DNA of 42,535 nt from Limisphaerales bacterium (GCA_025360325.1 JANYCI010000077.1:1-42535); one strand, 5' to 3'. Positions 9,139 through 18,920 are shown, counted from the stretch's first letter. Numbers and translations are program-made. The notes: generated by a model from the letters alone, not told the origin.

Positions 9139-10026
9139 ATGACGACGACTGAAATGAAACCGCGTCCGCGTTTGCCGGAATGGCTGCGGCTGAAGCTGCC
9201 CACTTCGAGTGCGTTCACGCAGACGCGCTCGCTCTTGGACGAACTCAAGCTGCACACGGTCTGCGAGAGCGCGAAATGCCCGAACCATTGGGAATGTTGG
9301 AGCAAAGGCACAGCGACCTTCATGATCGCGGGCGACCGCTGCACGCGCGCGTGCGGCTTTTGCGCGGTCAGCACGGCGAAACCGCTCGCGCTTGAGGTGG
9401 ACGAGCCGGCGCGCGTGGCCGAGGCGACACGGCGGATGAAATTAAAACACGTCGTGATCACCGCCGTGGCGCGGGATGATTTGAAAGACGGCGGCGCGGA
9501 ACATTTTCGTCAGACGATTGAAGCGGTGCGGCAATTGAATCCGGGAATCGTGATCGAAGTTTTGGTTCCTGACTTTTTGGACAATGATGTGGCGATTGAA
9601 AACGTGCTCGCGGCGAACCCGCATATCTACAATCACAATCTTGAAACCGTGCGCCGTCTGACGCCCAGCGTGCGTCATCGCGCAACTTACGACCGCTCGC
9701 TCACCGTGCTGAAAAAAGTGAAAGAGAAGCGCGGTAATACGATTCATACGAAGTCGGGAATCATGCTCGGCCTCGGCGAACGCGAAGAAGAAATTTTCAC
9801 GGCGATGCAAGATTTGCGGAATTCAAACTGCGACATCCTCACGCTCGGCCAGTATTTGCAGCCGTCGCTGAAACATCTGCCGGTGGTGGAATTTGTGCCG
9901 CCCGCGAAATTTGCGGAATACAAAACGCACGCGGAAACCTTGGGCTTCGTCCATGTCGCGAGCGGACCGATGGTGCGAAGTTCGTATCACGCGGATGAGT
10001 TTTCAGCCACGGATGCACACAGATGA
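9139..10026 (+). CDS. lipA: Lipoyl synthase
   Basis: CESAKCPNHWECW and DRCTRACGFCAV [4Fe-4S] motifs, SGPMVRSSYHADE C-term; ATG at 9139 preferred over 9085. Confidence 0.95.
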   Translation: MTTTEMKPRPRLPEWLRLKLPTSSAFTQTRSLLDELKLHTVCESAKCPNHWECWSKGTATFMIAGDRCTRACGFCAVSTAKPLALEVDEPARVAEATRRMKLKHVVITAVARDDLKDGGAEHFRQTIEAVRQLNPGIVIEVLVPDFLDNDVAIENVLAANPHIYNHNLETVRRLTPSVRHRATYDRSLTVLKKVKEKRGNTIHTKSGIMLGLGEREEEIFTAMQDLRNSNCDILTLGQYLQPSLKHLPVVEFVPPAKFAEYKTHAETLGFVHVASGPMVRSSYHADEFSATDAHR

Positions 10027-10150
10027 AACACCGATAAGCAAAGCCTCCGCAGATTGCGCGGAGGCACGCAGATTAAAAATAAATCTGCGTCATCGGCGGT
10101 TAAAATATTTTCCCCATCTGTGTTTCATCTGTGAAAATCTGTGGCTAAAT
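10000..10150. repeat. MITE-like palindromic element with long terminal inverted repeats and two internal hairpins
   Basis: Left arm TTTTCAGCCACGGATGCACACAGATGAAACACCGAT (from 10000); right arm ATCTGTGTTTCATCTGTGAAAATCTGTGGCTAAAT (to 10150). Internal hairpins GCCTCCGC/GCGGAGGC (10043-10065) and ACGCAGATT/AATCTGCGT (10066-10090). Confidence 0.75.
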
Positions 10151-10154
10151 AATT

Positions 10155-11156
10155 ATGCCTGATAAACCCATTGTCATCGCCACGCGCGGCAGTGCGCTCG
10201 CGCTCGCGCAGGCGAACCTCGTGGCCGACGCGTGCCGTGCGGCGTGGCCGCAGTTGCGTTGCGAGCTGAAAATCATCAAGACGACGGGCGATAAAATGCA
10301 GACGGCATCGCTGGCCAACCAAGGCGCGGCGTTGCCGAAAGGTTTATTCACGAAGGAACTCGAAGTGGCGTTGCTCAACGGCGAGGCGGATTTGGCGGTT
10401 CACAGTCTGAAAGATTTGCCGACGGAACTGCCGGAAGGATTGATGCTCGCGGCGACGCCGCCGCGCGAAGACGTGCGGGACGTTTTGATTTACCGCGCCG
10501 CCAGTTTTGGAGAATCTCAAATTCCAAATCTGAAATCTCAAACCGCGTTGTGTGGGTTCAAGCCGCGCACGAAACTAAAAGATTTTCCGAACGGCGCAAC
10601 GTTTGCCACGAGTAGCACGCGGCGGAAAATGTCGCTGCTTGCGGCGCGACCGGATTTGAATCTCGTCGAGATTCGCGGCAACGTGGCGACGCGGCTGCAA
10701 AAAATTTCCGAACACGGCGAATGGGACGCGACGATGCTCGCGCTCGCGGGCATGACGCGGCTGCATTTCAAAATCAATACCGATGGCACGATCAGCGGTG
10801 ACGGTGTGCCGGCGGGATTGCTCGCGACGGTTTTGAGTCTGGACGAAATGTTGCCATGCGTAGGGCAGGGGGCGATTGGCCTTGAGACGCGCGTGGATGA
10901 TGGACGCATCGCGACGATTCTCGCGCCGCTTAATCATGCGGAAACATTTTTTGCGGTGACGGCGGAGCGGGCATTTTTGCGCGGCATGGGCGGCGGTTGC
11001 CAGAGTCCGGTGGGTGCGTATGCGGAAATTTCCGGCGACAATATTTTTCTCAAGGCGATTTCTTTTCGTGATGAAACGGTGAAGCGCGGTGAAGGTCGTC
11101 GGCTCGTGACGGAGGCTTTGGAGTTGGGCGAACAAATTGCGGCGGAGTTGAAATGA
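10155..11156 (+). CDS. hemC: Hydroxymethylbilane synthase (porphobilinogen deaminase)
   Basis: 333 aa; IATRGSALALAQA, KDLPTELPEGL, cofactor-attachment region GMGGGCQSPVGAYA. Confidence 0.95.
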   Translation: MPDKPIVIATRGSALALAQANLVADACRAAWPQLRCELKIIKTTGDKMQTASLANQGAALPKGLFTKELEVALLNGEADLAVHSLKDLPTELPEGLMLAATPPREDVRDVLIYRAASFGESQIPNLKSQTALCGFKPRTKLKDFPNGATFATSSTRRKMSLLAARPDLNLVEIRGNVATRLQKISEHGEWDATMLALAGMTRLHFKINTDGTISGDGVPAGLLATVLSLDEMLPCVGQGAIGLETRVDDGRIATILAPLNHAETFFAVTAERAFLRGMGGGCQSPVGAYAEISGDNIFLKAISFRDETVKRGEGRRLVTEALELGEQIAAELK

Positions 11157-11158
11157 AC

Positions 11159-11228
11159 GGAGCGCGGACGGCTCGTCCGCAGTCTCTACTCTTGTAAACC
11201 GAACTCGCGGGCGAGCCGCCCGCGCTCC
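11159..11228. repeat. Palindromic intergenic element (22-bp inverted arms, each an internal hairpin)
   Basis: GGAGCGCGGACGGCTCGTCCGC (11159-11180) versus GCGGGCGAGCCGCCCGCGCTCC (11207-11228). Confidence 0.7.
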
Positions 11229-11237
11229 AATAAAAAA

Positions 11238-11266
11238 ACGCCGGGCGCAAAGCCCGGCGTTTTGAT
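11238..11266. terminator. Bidirectional Rho-independent terminator between hemC and a convergent lipoprotein gene
   Basis: AAAAAAACGCCGGGC-GCAAA-GCCCGGCGTTTT; A and T tracts on both sides. Confidence 0.8.
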
Positions 11267-11285
11267 TTTCAAAAAGTGCGTCGGA

Positions 11286-11684
11286 TTATTGGCCAGCCAG
11301 TTTCAACGCGATTTCTTTTTCAAGCTGGTGAACGAGATCCAAATCGCGCGTGCCCCATTTGGTGCGGGCTTGCACATCTACTTGCGAGGTTTTTATGTCC
11401 ACGGCGGAAACGCGCACCCAGACTTTGCGGTCGTTGACTTTGCCGAGGATGGAGCGCACAGCGTTGGTGCTGTCGTGCGGGATGTATTCCTGGAGCAGCA
11501 CGCCGTTGCTTTGGATGACGGCGGTGGAGGCTTGATAAACTTGATCCAGCGAGCGGTTGTAGCGGCCAGCGACGGAGTCTTTGCCCCAGGTCGTGGCAAA
11601 AGTGTTAGTGTCGCTGACAGTTTTGACGCAGCCGGTAAAAACCACGGCGGCGGTGGCGAGTAGGGCGAAAGCAAATTTTTTCAT
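11286..11684 (-). CDS. Hypothetical lipoprotein
   Basis: MKKFAFALLATAAVVFTGC lipobox; about 132 aa; internal start preferred over 11699. Confidence 0.65.
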   Translation of the reverse strand: MKKFAFALLATAAVVFTGCVKTVSDTNTFATTWGKDSVAGRYNRSLDQVYQASTAVIQSNGVLLQEYIPHDSTNAVRSILGKVNDRKVWVRVSAVDIKTSQVDVQARTKWGTRDLDLVHQLEKEIALKLAGQ

Positions 11685-11784
11685 AGGCGCACAATGCAAC
11701 CGAAATCGCGCTGCGCGTCAAGTCTGTTTCGTGGCGGCCAATCAAAATGAGCGCAGCGCGACACTGTGACCGGTGGGTCAACCT

Positions 11785-11933
11785 ATCGGGTGGTGGTGGT
11801 TTTCGCGCTGCGAAAACCAGCGCCGTGGGCAGCGGCGCAATGCCTTGGAAAGAGCGGATACTTTTTTCTCATTCGTTCCGCCCGCTACTGCGCGGGCGGA
11901 GTTCTCGCCGCGCGAGAACTTCCACCACTCGAT
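11785..11933. repeat. MITE-like element, family 1 copy A
   Basis: TIR ATCGGGTGGTGGT / TCCACCACTCGAT (11 of 13 pairs); hairpins GTTTTCGCGCTGCGAAAAC (11799-11817), CCGCCCGC/GCGGGCGG and GTTCTCGC-CGC-GCGAGAAC (11901-11919). Confidence 0.65.
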
Positions 11934-12023
11934 AATGGCGGCGTCCGATGACTCGCGGCTCCGTAGTTCACCTAATGGCAAAACTCTTGTCCGCGCTTGA
12001 TTTTCCGGCGTCACTCGCGCAAT

Positions 12024-12046
12024 TTGACCGGACTAGTTTTGGTCAA
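12024..12046. promoter_or_regulatory. Dyad TTGACC-N11-GGTCAA upstream of sodB, candidate operator
   Basis: Perfect 6-bp inverted repeat, 25 bp upstream of the sodB ATG. Confidence 0.4.
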
Positions 12047-12070
12047 CAATTAACAATCAAAAAAAACATT

Positions 12071-12679
12071 ATGGCACACGAACTTCCTGCATTGCCTTAC
12101 GATAAGGCCGCCCTTGAACCGTATTTCGACACCCTCACGATGGAGATCCATCACGACCGTCACCACAAGGCGTATGTGGACAACCTCAACAAAGCCATCG
12201 CTGGCAACGCGGCGCTGGAGGCGAAATCGCTCGAACAGATCATCAAAGATTTGAGCGTGGTGCCCGATGCGATTCGCGGCCCCGTTCGCAACAACGGCGG
12301 CGGACATTGGAACCATTCCTTCTTCTGGAACATTCTCGCCCCGCACGCGGGCGGCGCACCGACGGGAAAACTTGCGGACGACATCAAAGCCACCTTTGGC
12401 AGCTTCGATGATTTCAAAGCGAAGTTTGAAACGGCGGGCATTAGCCGTTTCGGTAGCGGCTGGGTGTGGCTTTTGTCCCACAACGGCAAGCTCGAAATCG
12501 CCTCCACGCCGAACCAGGATAATCCGCTCATGGGCAAAGCCGTGGCCGGTTGCGAAGGCACACCGCTCATCGGCTGTGATGTGTGGGAACACGCTTACTA
12601 TCTCAAGTATCAAAACAAGCGCGCGGACTTTCTGAAAGCGTTCTGGAATGTGGTGAACTGGAACGCGGTGAAATACTGA
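12071..12679 (+). CDS. sodB: Superoxide dismutase, Fe/Mn family
   Basis: 202 aa; [76 protein letters not shown]. Confidence 0.95.
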   Translation: MAHELPALPYDKAALEPYFDTLTMEIHHDRHHKAYVDNLNKAIAGNAALEAKSLEQIIKDLSVVPDAIRGPVRNNGGGHWNHSFFWNILAPHAGGAPTGKLADDIKATFGSFDDFKAKFETAGISRFGSGWVWLLSHNGKLEIASTPNQDNPLMGKAVAGCEGTPLIGCDVWEHAYYLKYQNKRADFLKAFWNVVNWNAVKY

Positions 12680-12718
12680 ACGGCAAGGTGCCGCCTCCCA
12701 ATAATTCAAAAATCAAAA

Positions 12719-12748
12719 CGCGCCGATGAAAGTCGGTGCGTTTTTTTT
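12719..12748 (+). terminator. Rho-independent terminator of sodB
   Basis: CGCGCCGA-TGAAAG-TCGGTGCG followed by 8 T. Confidence 0.85.
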
Positions 12749-12797
12749 GCCGACAAATTCCATTGTTCTTTCAAGGACAACGATTATTTTTTTCGCT

Positions 12798-14450
12798 ATG
12801 CTGAACACGGAAACCGGGGCGCGAGAAACTTTTTCGACGCAGAGCTATCTGGGGCGGGCTTTCTGCTTGTGCGTGCTCTGCCTAGCCATCTTTCAATTTT
12901 CTGAAAACACCGCCGATCCCGATCTCTGGGCGCACGTCATGTTTGGCGAGCATTTGCTGCAAACGGGTGAATTGATGAAAACGGATCCGTATTCGTGGAC
13001 CGCCTACAACTATCCGTGGATCAATCATGAAGTGTTGTCAGAAGCCGCGCTGGGATTGGCGCATCGCTCGCTGGGCGGCCCGGGGCTTCTGCTGCTGAAA
13101 ATGTTCATGGGCGGGCTGACGTTTGGCATCGCTCTTTACCTTGCGATTCGACCGATGGCTAGAGCAACGCGCGTTCTGGCGTGGGCTTTCGGGGCGTTGG
13201 CGGTGGTGGAAATTTCTTTTGGTTTCGCGGCGCGTCCGCAAATTTTCACCGCCCTCGCGCTGGTATTGCAACTGTGGATTACCTTGCAAATCCATCGTGG
13301 GCGCTGGCTGTGGGCGCTGGCGTTGCCGGTGTTGTTTGCGCTGTGGATCAATACGCACGGCGGCGCGTTGGCGGGAATCGTTCTGCTCTTCGCCACTGCT
13401 GGTGCGACCACAGCGCAATGGCTTGCGAGAAAATTTTGGCCGGTGGCGGCGCGTCCGTGGCTGGATACGGAATGTTCGCCGAAAATCGTGCTGGTGTTAT
13501 GGGCATCGGCCTTCGCCGCGACAGCTTCATTGCTGATCAATCCGTGGGGCTATGAACTGGTGCGCTGGCTGGTCCGTAGCGTGATGTGGTTACGGCCAGA
13601 AGTTGAAGAATGGAACGAGGCAAAATTGAATTGGGATCACGTCGCTTTTTATGCGTGGGTGTTGATCACAGTCGTGGGCTTGGTTTATTCCCGGTTGCCG
13701 CGCTCGCTTTGGAAAATCGCGGTGCTCTCGTTTTTGGGACTGATTGCTTTTCGTTCCGTGCGGCACACACCGTTATTTTGCATCGCCGCCCTCGCGCTGG
13801 TGCCGCCGTATCTGGCAGATGTTTTTGCGCGGTTCCGTCATCATTTTGAACGATTAGAATTATTGGGGCGGCAGCCGGGCGTGCAGAAAATTCTCGCGGC
13901 GATTCTTTGCCTGTTGTCGGTTGGCATTTTGCTCGCCACCGGCACGTTGCACAAAGAGCGGGCGTGGACGATGGAGGTGCCGCGCTCGCAGTATCCGGTA
14001 TCGGCGATAAAATTCATCCAACAATACCAAATTCACGGCAATATGTTGGTCATGTTTGACTGGGGCGAAATGTGTATGTGGGAATTGCCGGATAGCCCCG
14101 TTTCGTTGGATGGCCGTTTGGACACCAGTTATCCACACGATATGATTGCCGCGCATTGGAAATTTTACAACGACGAGCCCAGCCCGAATACGGTTTTGAA
14201 AATCGAACGGGCGGATTACGCGCTCTTGCCGGTGCATCTGGCGGGGGGGTTGACGTTGATGAAGCAACATGGCTGGCATCCGGTCTATGTTGACAACGTG
14301 GCGGTAGTGTTGGTGAAAAGTTTGGAACACTTTCCAAAATTAAACGGACTGTCAAAGCTGATGCTGCCGATTCAGGCGGGGCCGGAAGCGGTCGCTGGTC
14401 GCGTGCCATTTCCCGATCGGCCAGCACCACAAATCGCCGGTCATCCGTAA
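12798..14450 (+). CDS. Multi-pass membrane protein of unknown function (glycosyltransferase-C-like topology)
   Basis: About 550 aa, many TM segments; start at 12798 because the ORF-track start (12726) lies inside the sodB terminator. Confidence 0.65.
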   Translation: MLNTETGARETFSTQSYLGRAFCLCVLCLAIFQFSENTADPDLWAHVMFGEHLLQTGELMKTDPYSWTAYNYPWINHEVLSEAALGLAHRSLGGPGLLLLKMFMGGLTFGIALYLAIRPMARATRVLAWAFGALAVVEISFGFAARPQIFTALALVLQLWITLQIHRGRWLWALALPVLFALWINTHGGALAGIVLLFATAGATTAQWLARKFWPVAARPWLDTECSPKIVLVLWASAFAATASLLINPWGYELVRWLVRSVMWLRPEVEEWNEAKLNWDHVAFYAWVLITVVGLVYSRLPRSLWKIAVLSFLGLIAFRSVRHTPLFCIAALALVPPYLADVFARFRHHFERLELLGRQPGVQKILAAILCLLSVGILLATGTLHKERAWTMEVPRSQYPVSAIKFIQQYQIHGNMLVMFDWGEMCMWELPDSPVSLDGRLDTSYPHDMIAAHWKFYNDEPSPNTVLKIERADYALLPVHLAGGLTLMKQHGWHPVYVDNVAVVLVKSLEHFPKLNGLSKLMLPIQAGPEAVAGRVPFPDRPAPQIAGHP

Positions 14451-14697
14451 AATGTTTTCAAAACTTTTGCGGCTTTTGTGTTCGTCCCCGCAAACACTGA
14501 ACGGCGCGTTTTATGTCGCTTGATGTCCACCTGCATCCAGACCTCAATTCTTGTGGCGGCGAGTGACGTGTTAACTTATCGTATCGAGCCTGAATGTTCC
14601 GCTTGCCGCTGGAATGTCGTTGGCGCCCGAAATTTTGATGATCTGGGCGCGATTACTTTCAGCCATAACAGTGATTCGCAGACTCGGGAAAAACACC

Positions 14698-17600
14698 ATG
14701 CAATTTACGTTCCTTCATGTGAGTAGGACTCGCGGGCTGCGCCCGTTTAGGAGTCTGCTGGTTGGTGGGCTGATTTGGTTTGGCGTCTTGCCGTTTCTGT
14801 TCGCGCAGCCGTATGTCCCGCCCGTCGGGTATCGCAGTGACATTAATTTAGATTTGGGCTGGCGATTTATCCGGCAGGATGTGGGCGGTGCGCCGACCAA
14901 CGGCTTCGATGATTCAAAATGGACTTCACTGGACCTGCCGCACACTTGGAATAATCTCGACGGCCAAGATGGCGGAAATGGTTACTATCGCGGCATCGGC
15001 TGGTATCGTAGGCATTTCATGGTGGATGCCAGTGCCGCCGGGCGGCGGTTGTTCCTGAAATTCGACGGAGCCAACATTGTTTCCGACGTTTATGTGAATG
15101 GAAATTTGGTCGGCGAACATCAGGGCGGATTCGCCGCGTTTGTTTATGACGTGACGACCAATCTCAACGTCGGCGGAGACAATGTCATCGCCGTGAAAGT
15201 GAACAATGCGGTGAACCCGAACGTCCCGCCATTGAGCGCGGATTTCACATTCTTCGGCGGCCTTTATCGCGACGTGCATTTGCTCATCACCGATCCCGTG
15301 CACATTTCGCCACTCGATTACGGTTCGCCGGGCATTTATCTCCAACCGACCGGCGTCAGTTCCAATTCTGCGAATCTGCAAGTCACCACCATCGTTTCCA
15401 ATGCCAGTCCAGAACTCGCAGTCGTCGCCCTGCGCGTGGTGATCACGGATGCGGCGACGAACATTGTGGCCGCTTTGAAAAGTGTCTCAATCCTGCCGGC
15501 GGGTTCCGTTTCAAATATTGTTACCAGCACCATCATCGCCAACCCACATTTATGGAATGGCGTGGCCGATCCCTATCTCTATCAGGCCTACGTCGAGATT
15601 TACAACGGCCCCAACCTAACGGATGTGGTGAAACAACCGCTCGGTCTCTACTCGTTCAACATTGACCCGACGAATGGTTTTTTTCTCAACGGCAAAAGCT
15701 ACGACGTGCATGGCGTGTGTATGCACCAGGATTTTTTCAATCTTGGTTGGGCACTCACCGACGCGCAACGGCAGACAAATTTTGCGCTGCTCAAAGAACT
15801 CGGCGTGACCGGTGTGCGCCTCGCGCATTATCAGCACGCCGAGGGGACGTATCAATTGGCGGATGCGAGCGGCATCCTGTTGTGGACGGAGGTGCCGCTG
15901 GTGAACAACGTCAATTCGGGCGCGGCTTTTCTGGCCAACGCGCAGCAACAGCTCCGCGAATTGATCCGCCAAAATTACAACCATCCCTCCATTTTTTGTT
16001 GGGGCGTCTTCAATGAAATCACGCTCGGCACCGATCCGGTTGGCGGTGACAATCCGCTCCGCAACAGCGTGGTTTCCAACCTCGTTCAACTGGTGGCGCA
16101 GGAGGACACGACGCGCCTATCGGTTGGTGCCACGCTCGCCAGCAACGGCGACGCCACGTCGTGGATGCCGCAAATCATCGGCTTCAACGAATACTTTGGT
16201 TGGTATCAAATCCCAACGCCCGGCATCGGCGATTGGGCGGATGCCCGGCACGCCGCGCATCCGACGAATTGTTTTGCCATTAGTGAATACGGCGCGGGCG
16301 CGAGCATTTATCAGCACAGCGAAAATCCCGTGACCAAACCTGGACTGACCGGCGCGCCATTCCATCCAGAGGAATGGCAGAACCTCGTTCACGAAGCCAA
16401 CTGGCCGATGATGAAAGCGCGTCCGTTCCTCTGGGGGAAATTTCTATGGAACATGTTTGATTTCGCCGTGGACGGTCGCGACGAAGGCGGCGTGCCCGGC
16501 CGCAACGACAAAGGGATTGCGACTTACGACCGGCTGGTGCGTAAAGACGTATTTTATTATTACAAGGCCAACTGGACCACCAACCCGATGGTTTACATCA
16601 CGGGCCATACCTTCACGAACCGGCTGATGAATGGGGTAACGGCCAAAGTTTATGCGAACTGCGACGCGGTGGAATTATTTGTGAACAGCACTTCACAAGG
16701 AAGCCGGACGGGCACGAATTGTATTTTCACCTGGCCAATCACGCTAGGCATGGGTTCCAACTCCGTGCAAGCCATCGGCACCAAAGGCAGCGCGCAAGTG
16801 ACCGATTCACTGAACTGGTCGGCACCGCTGCTCGCGCCAATCATCTCGGTGGTCACGCCCGTGGGAGCCGTGGCGGCGCTCAACAACACAAATAACGCGC
16901 TGCTAATTTCCGTCAACGTCTCGAACCCAGTGCCAGCGTTTCCAATGACGAAGAGCTGGTCGTCAGCGAGCGGTCCGGCTCCAGTTTTTTTTGCCGATAG
17001 TAACGCGCTGACCACGGTCGTCTATTTCAGTTCCAACGGAGTTTACAATTTGGTTTTCACCGCCAACAACAGAGCCGCCGCCAGCGTGCGCGTGCGCGTG
17101 CTAGTCAATTTCGACCCGCAGATCACGAACGGTCTCGCGGCTTGGTGGAAAATGGATGAGAGTGGCGGCGCGCTGGCGGCGGACGCCTCCGGCAATGGTC
17201 GCACCGCGGCGGTGACCAGCGGGATTTTCACCACCGGTTATATTTCCAACGCGATTAAATTTTACACTTGGAGCAGCCTTGCCACTTACTCGGCGCAACA
17301 ATCCAACCAAGTTACCGTGGTCGCTTGGGTGCGGTGCGACGCGCCCGGCGGCGGCAATTTCCCACGCATCGTGGACACGCCGAGCTATCGCTTCATGTTT
17401 CGTTTCTCCAGCGTGGATGCGAACAGCGTGGGCTTCGCCACCTATGACGGCATCAATGGCGATTTTGATTCCGGTGCCGATACCATTAGTCTTGGCACTT
17501 GGTATCATATCGCGGCGAGTTACGACCGCAGTAGCCTGACGAATCGCCCGACGTTTTATGTGAACGGCGCAAAGCTGACGGCTACGACGCTCACCGCGCC

Positions 17601-18243
17601 GTCCGGCTCGCCACCGTTGCTCTCCGGCACTGGCTACATCGGCAATAATTCAGTCAACACCCGAAATTGGAATGGGCTGATTGATGACCTACGCATTTAC
17701 GACCGACTGTTGAGCGACGTGGAAATTCAGATTCTCGCCGCGCCGTTGGCAAATGTTGCCCCCATCGTTTCAGCCGGCACGAATCAAGTTGTCATCTGGT
17801 CTGCCGCCGCGAATCTGAATGGTTCCGTCGCTGACGATGGCAATCCCTTGGGTGTGGTCACGACGGTTTGGAGCCAATTAAGCGGCCCCGGCACGATGAC
17901 CTTTGATAGCTCCAACACGCTAGCCACCACGGCGTCGTTTTCGATTCCCGGCGTTTATGTGGTGCGCTTGACGGCGGATGATGGGCAGGTAAAAACTTGC
18001 AGCGATGTCTCCATCATTGCGGTCATCCGGCCAACCATCAACTGGGCGGTCGCGCCCGGAAGTTTGCACCTGTCATGGGAAACTTTTGGCGCGAACTGGC
18101 GGCTGCAAACCCAAACCAATTCATTGTCAGTCGGCTTGGGCACCAACTGGCTAAACGTTCCCGGAGTCCTCACCACCAATCAGATTGATCTGCCAATTAA
18201 CTCAACCAATTCGGCGGTTTTTTACCGGCTGATGAGCCAGTAA
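14698..18243 (+). CDS. Glycoside hydrolase family 2 beta-galactosidase-like enzyme with LamG and Ig/PKD-like modules
   Basis: Signal peptide from M at 14698; NHPSIFCWGVFNEI (acid/base region) and FAISEYGAGASIYQHSE (nucleophile region); LamG-like GLAAWWKMDESGGALAADASGNGRTA ... WNGLIDDLRIYDRLLSDVEI. Confidence 0.85.
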   Translation: MQFTFLHVSRTRGLRPFRSLLVGGLIWFGVLPFLFAQPYVPPVGYRSDINLDLGWRFIRQDVGGAPTNGFDDSKWTSLDLPHTWNNLDGQDGGNGYYRGIGWYRRHFMVDASAAGRRLFLKFDGANIVSDVYVNGNLVGEHQGGFAAFVYDVTTNLNVGGDNVIAVKVNNAVNPNVPPLSADFTFFGGLYRDVHLLITDPVHISPLDYGSPGIYLQPTGVSSNSANLQVTTIVSNASPELAVVALRVVITDAATNIVAALKSVSILPAGSVSNIVTSTIIANPHLWNGVADPYLYQAYVEIYNGPNLTDVVKQPLGLYSFNIDPTNGFFLNGKSYDVHGVCMHQDFFNLGWALTDAQRQTNFALLKELGVTGVRLAHYQHAEGTYQLADASGILLWTEVPLVNNVNSGAAFLANAQQQLRELIRQNYNHPSIFCWGVFNEITLGTDPVGGDNPLRNSVVSNLVQLVAQEDTTRLSVGATLASNGDATSWMPQIIGFNEYFGWYQIPTPGIGDWADARHAAHPTNCFAISEYGAGASIYQHSENPVTKPGLTGAPFHPEEWQNLVHEANWPMMKARPFLWGKFLWNMFDFAVDGRDEGGVPGRNDKGIATYDRLVRKDVFYYYKANWTTNPMVYITGHTFTNRLMNGVTAKVYANCDAVELFVNSTSQGSRTGTNCIFTWPITLGMGSNSVQAIGTKGSAQVTDSLNWSAPLLAPIISVVTPVGAVAALNNTNNALLISVNVSNPVPAFPMTKSWSSASGPAPVFFADSNALTTVVYFSSNGVYNLVFTANNRAAASVRVRVLVNFDPQITNGLAAWWKMDESGGALAADASGNGRTAAVTSGIFTTGYISNAIKFYTWSSLATYSAQQSNQVTVVAWVRCDAPGGGNFPRIVDTPSYRFMFRFSSVDANSVGFATYDGINGDFDSGADTISLGTWYHIAASYDRSSLTNRPTFYVNGAKLTATTLTAPSGSPPLLSGTGYIGNNSVNTRNWNGLIDDLRIYDRLLSDVEIQILAAPLANVAPIVSAGTNQVVIWSAAANLNGSVADDGNPLGVVTTVWSQLSGPGTMTFDSSNTLATTASFSIPGVYVVRLTADDGQVKTCSDVSIIAVIRPTINWAVAPGSLHLSWETFGANWRLQTQTNSLSVGLGTNWLNVPGVLTTNQIDLPINSTNSAVFYRLMSQ

Positions 18244-18350
18244 AATTTCGTGACAGCGTCGCCACCAAACGATCAGTGAATCAAGAATCACGCGGCTGAA
18301 ACCTAATAACATTCAAAGTTTCAAGCCGCTGGCGCAGCGTTGCGGAAACT

Positions 18351-18920
18351 TTACTTCAGCTGCAAAAAGTTTTTCAAAATCGTCCGGCCATTTTCCGTGA
18401 GGATGCTTTCAGGATGAAACTGCACGCCCCAAATCGGGAGCGTTTTATGTTTCACGCCCATGATTTCGCCCTCGTCAGTTTCAGCGGTGATCTCCAGTTC
18501 CGGCGGCATCGTATCGCGTTTGATGACGAGTGAATGGTAGCGTGTGGCGGGAAACGGATTGGGCATCCCGGCGAATAAATCTTTTCCGTTGTGCTTAATC
18601 GGCGAAGTCTTGCCGTGCATCATGCGGTAGTTCACGACGACCTGCGCGCCGAACGTGTGGCCGATACATTGATGCCCGAGGCATACGCCCAAAATCGGAA
18701 TTCCTTCGGCGGCAAAAGTGCGGATGGCATCGTTGGACAAACCGGCTTCGCGCGGTGAACAAGGGCCGGGCGAGACGAGGATGTGCTCTGGCATGAGCGC
18801 GCGAATTTGGTCGAGGGAAATCTCGTCATTGCGGCGCACCTGCACGTCCGCGCCCAACTCGCCGAGATACTGCACGAGGTTGTAGGTGAACGAATCGTAA
18901 TTGTCCAAAACGAGAATCAT
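18351..18920 (-). CDS. Glutamine amidotransferase component of anthranilate/aminodeoxychorismate synthase
   Basis: 189 aa; [41 protein letters not shown]. trpG and pabA cannot be distinguished here. Confidence 0.92.
   Translation of the reverse strand: MILVLDNYDSFTYNLVQYLGELGADVQVRRNDEISLDQIRALMPEHILVSPGPCSPREAGLSNDAIRTFAAEGIPILGVCLGHQCIGHTFGAQVVVNYRMMHGKTSPIKHNGKDLFAGMPNPFPATRYHSLVIKRDTMPPELEITAETDEGEIMGVKHKTLPIWGVQFHPESILTENGRTILKNFLQLK

Noticed and set aside
11050-11250. 66-aa ORF FFYWSAGGSPASSVYKSRDCGRAVRAP
   Set aside because: Spans the palindromic element and runs antisense into hemC; interpreted as repeat-derived, not a gene.
12726-12797. N-terminal extension of the multi-TM protein in the ORF track
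   Set aside because: The first codons overlap the sodB terminator hairpin; the start at 12798 is more plausible.
14726-14757. Palindrome GACTCGCGGGC-TGC-GCCCG...GAGTC
   Set aside because: Falls in the signal-peptide coding sequence of the GH2 gene (RTRGLRPFRSLL); could be chance, with no second copy seen.
18292-18329. GCGGCTGAAAC...GTTTCAAGCCGC stem between the GH2 and amidotransferase genes
   Set aside because: Could be a weak convergent terminator, but it has a long loop and no T tract; support too weak.
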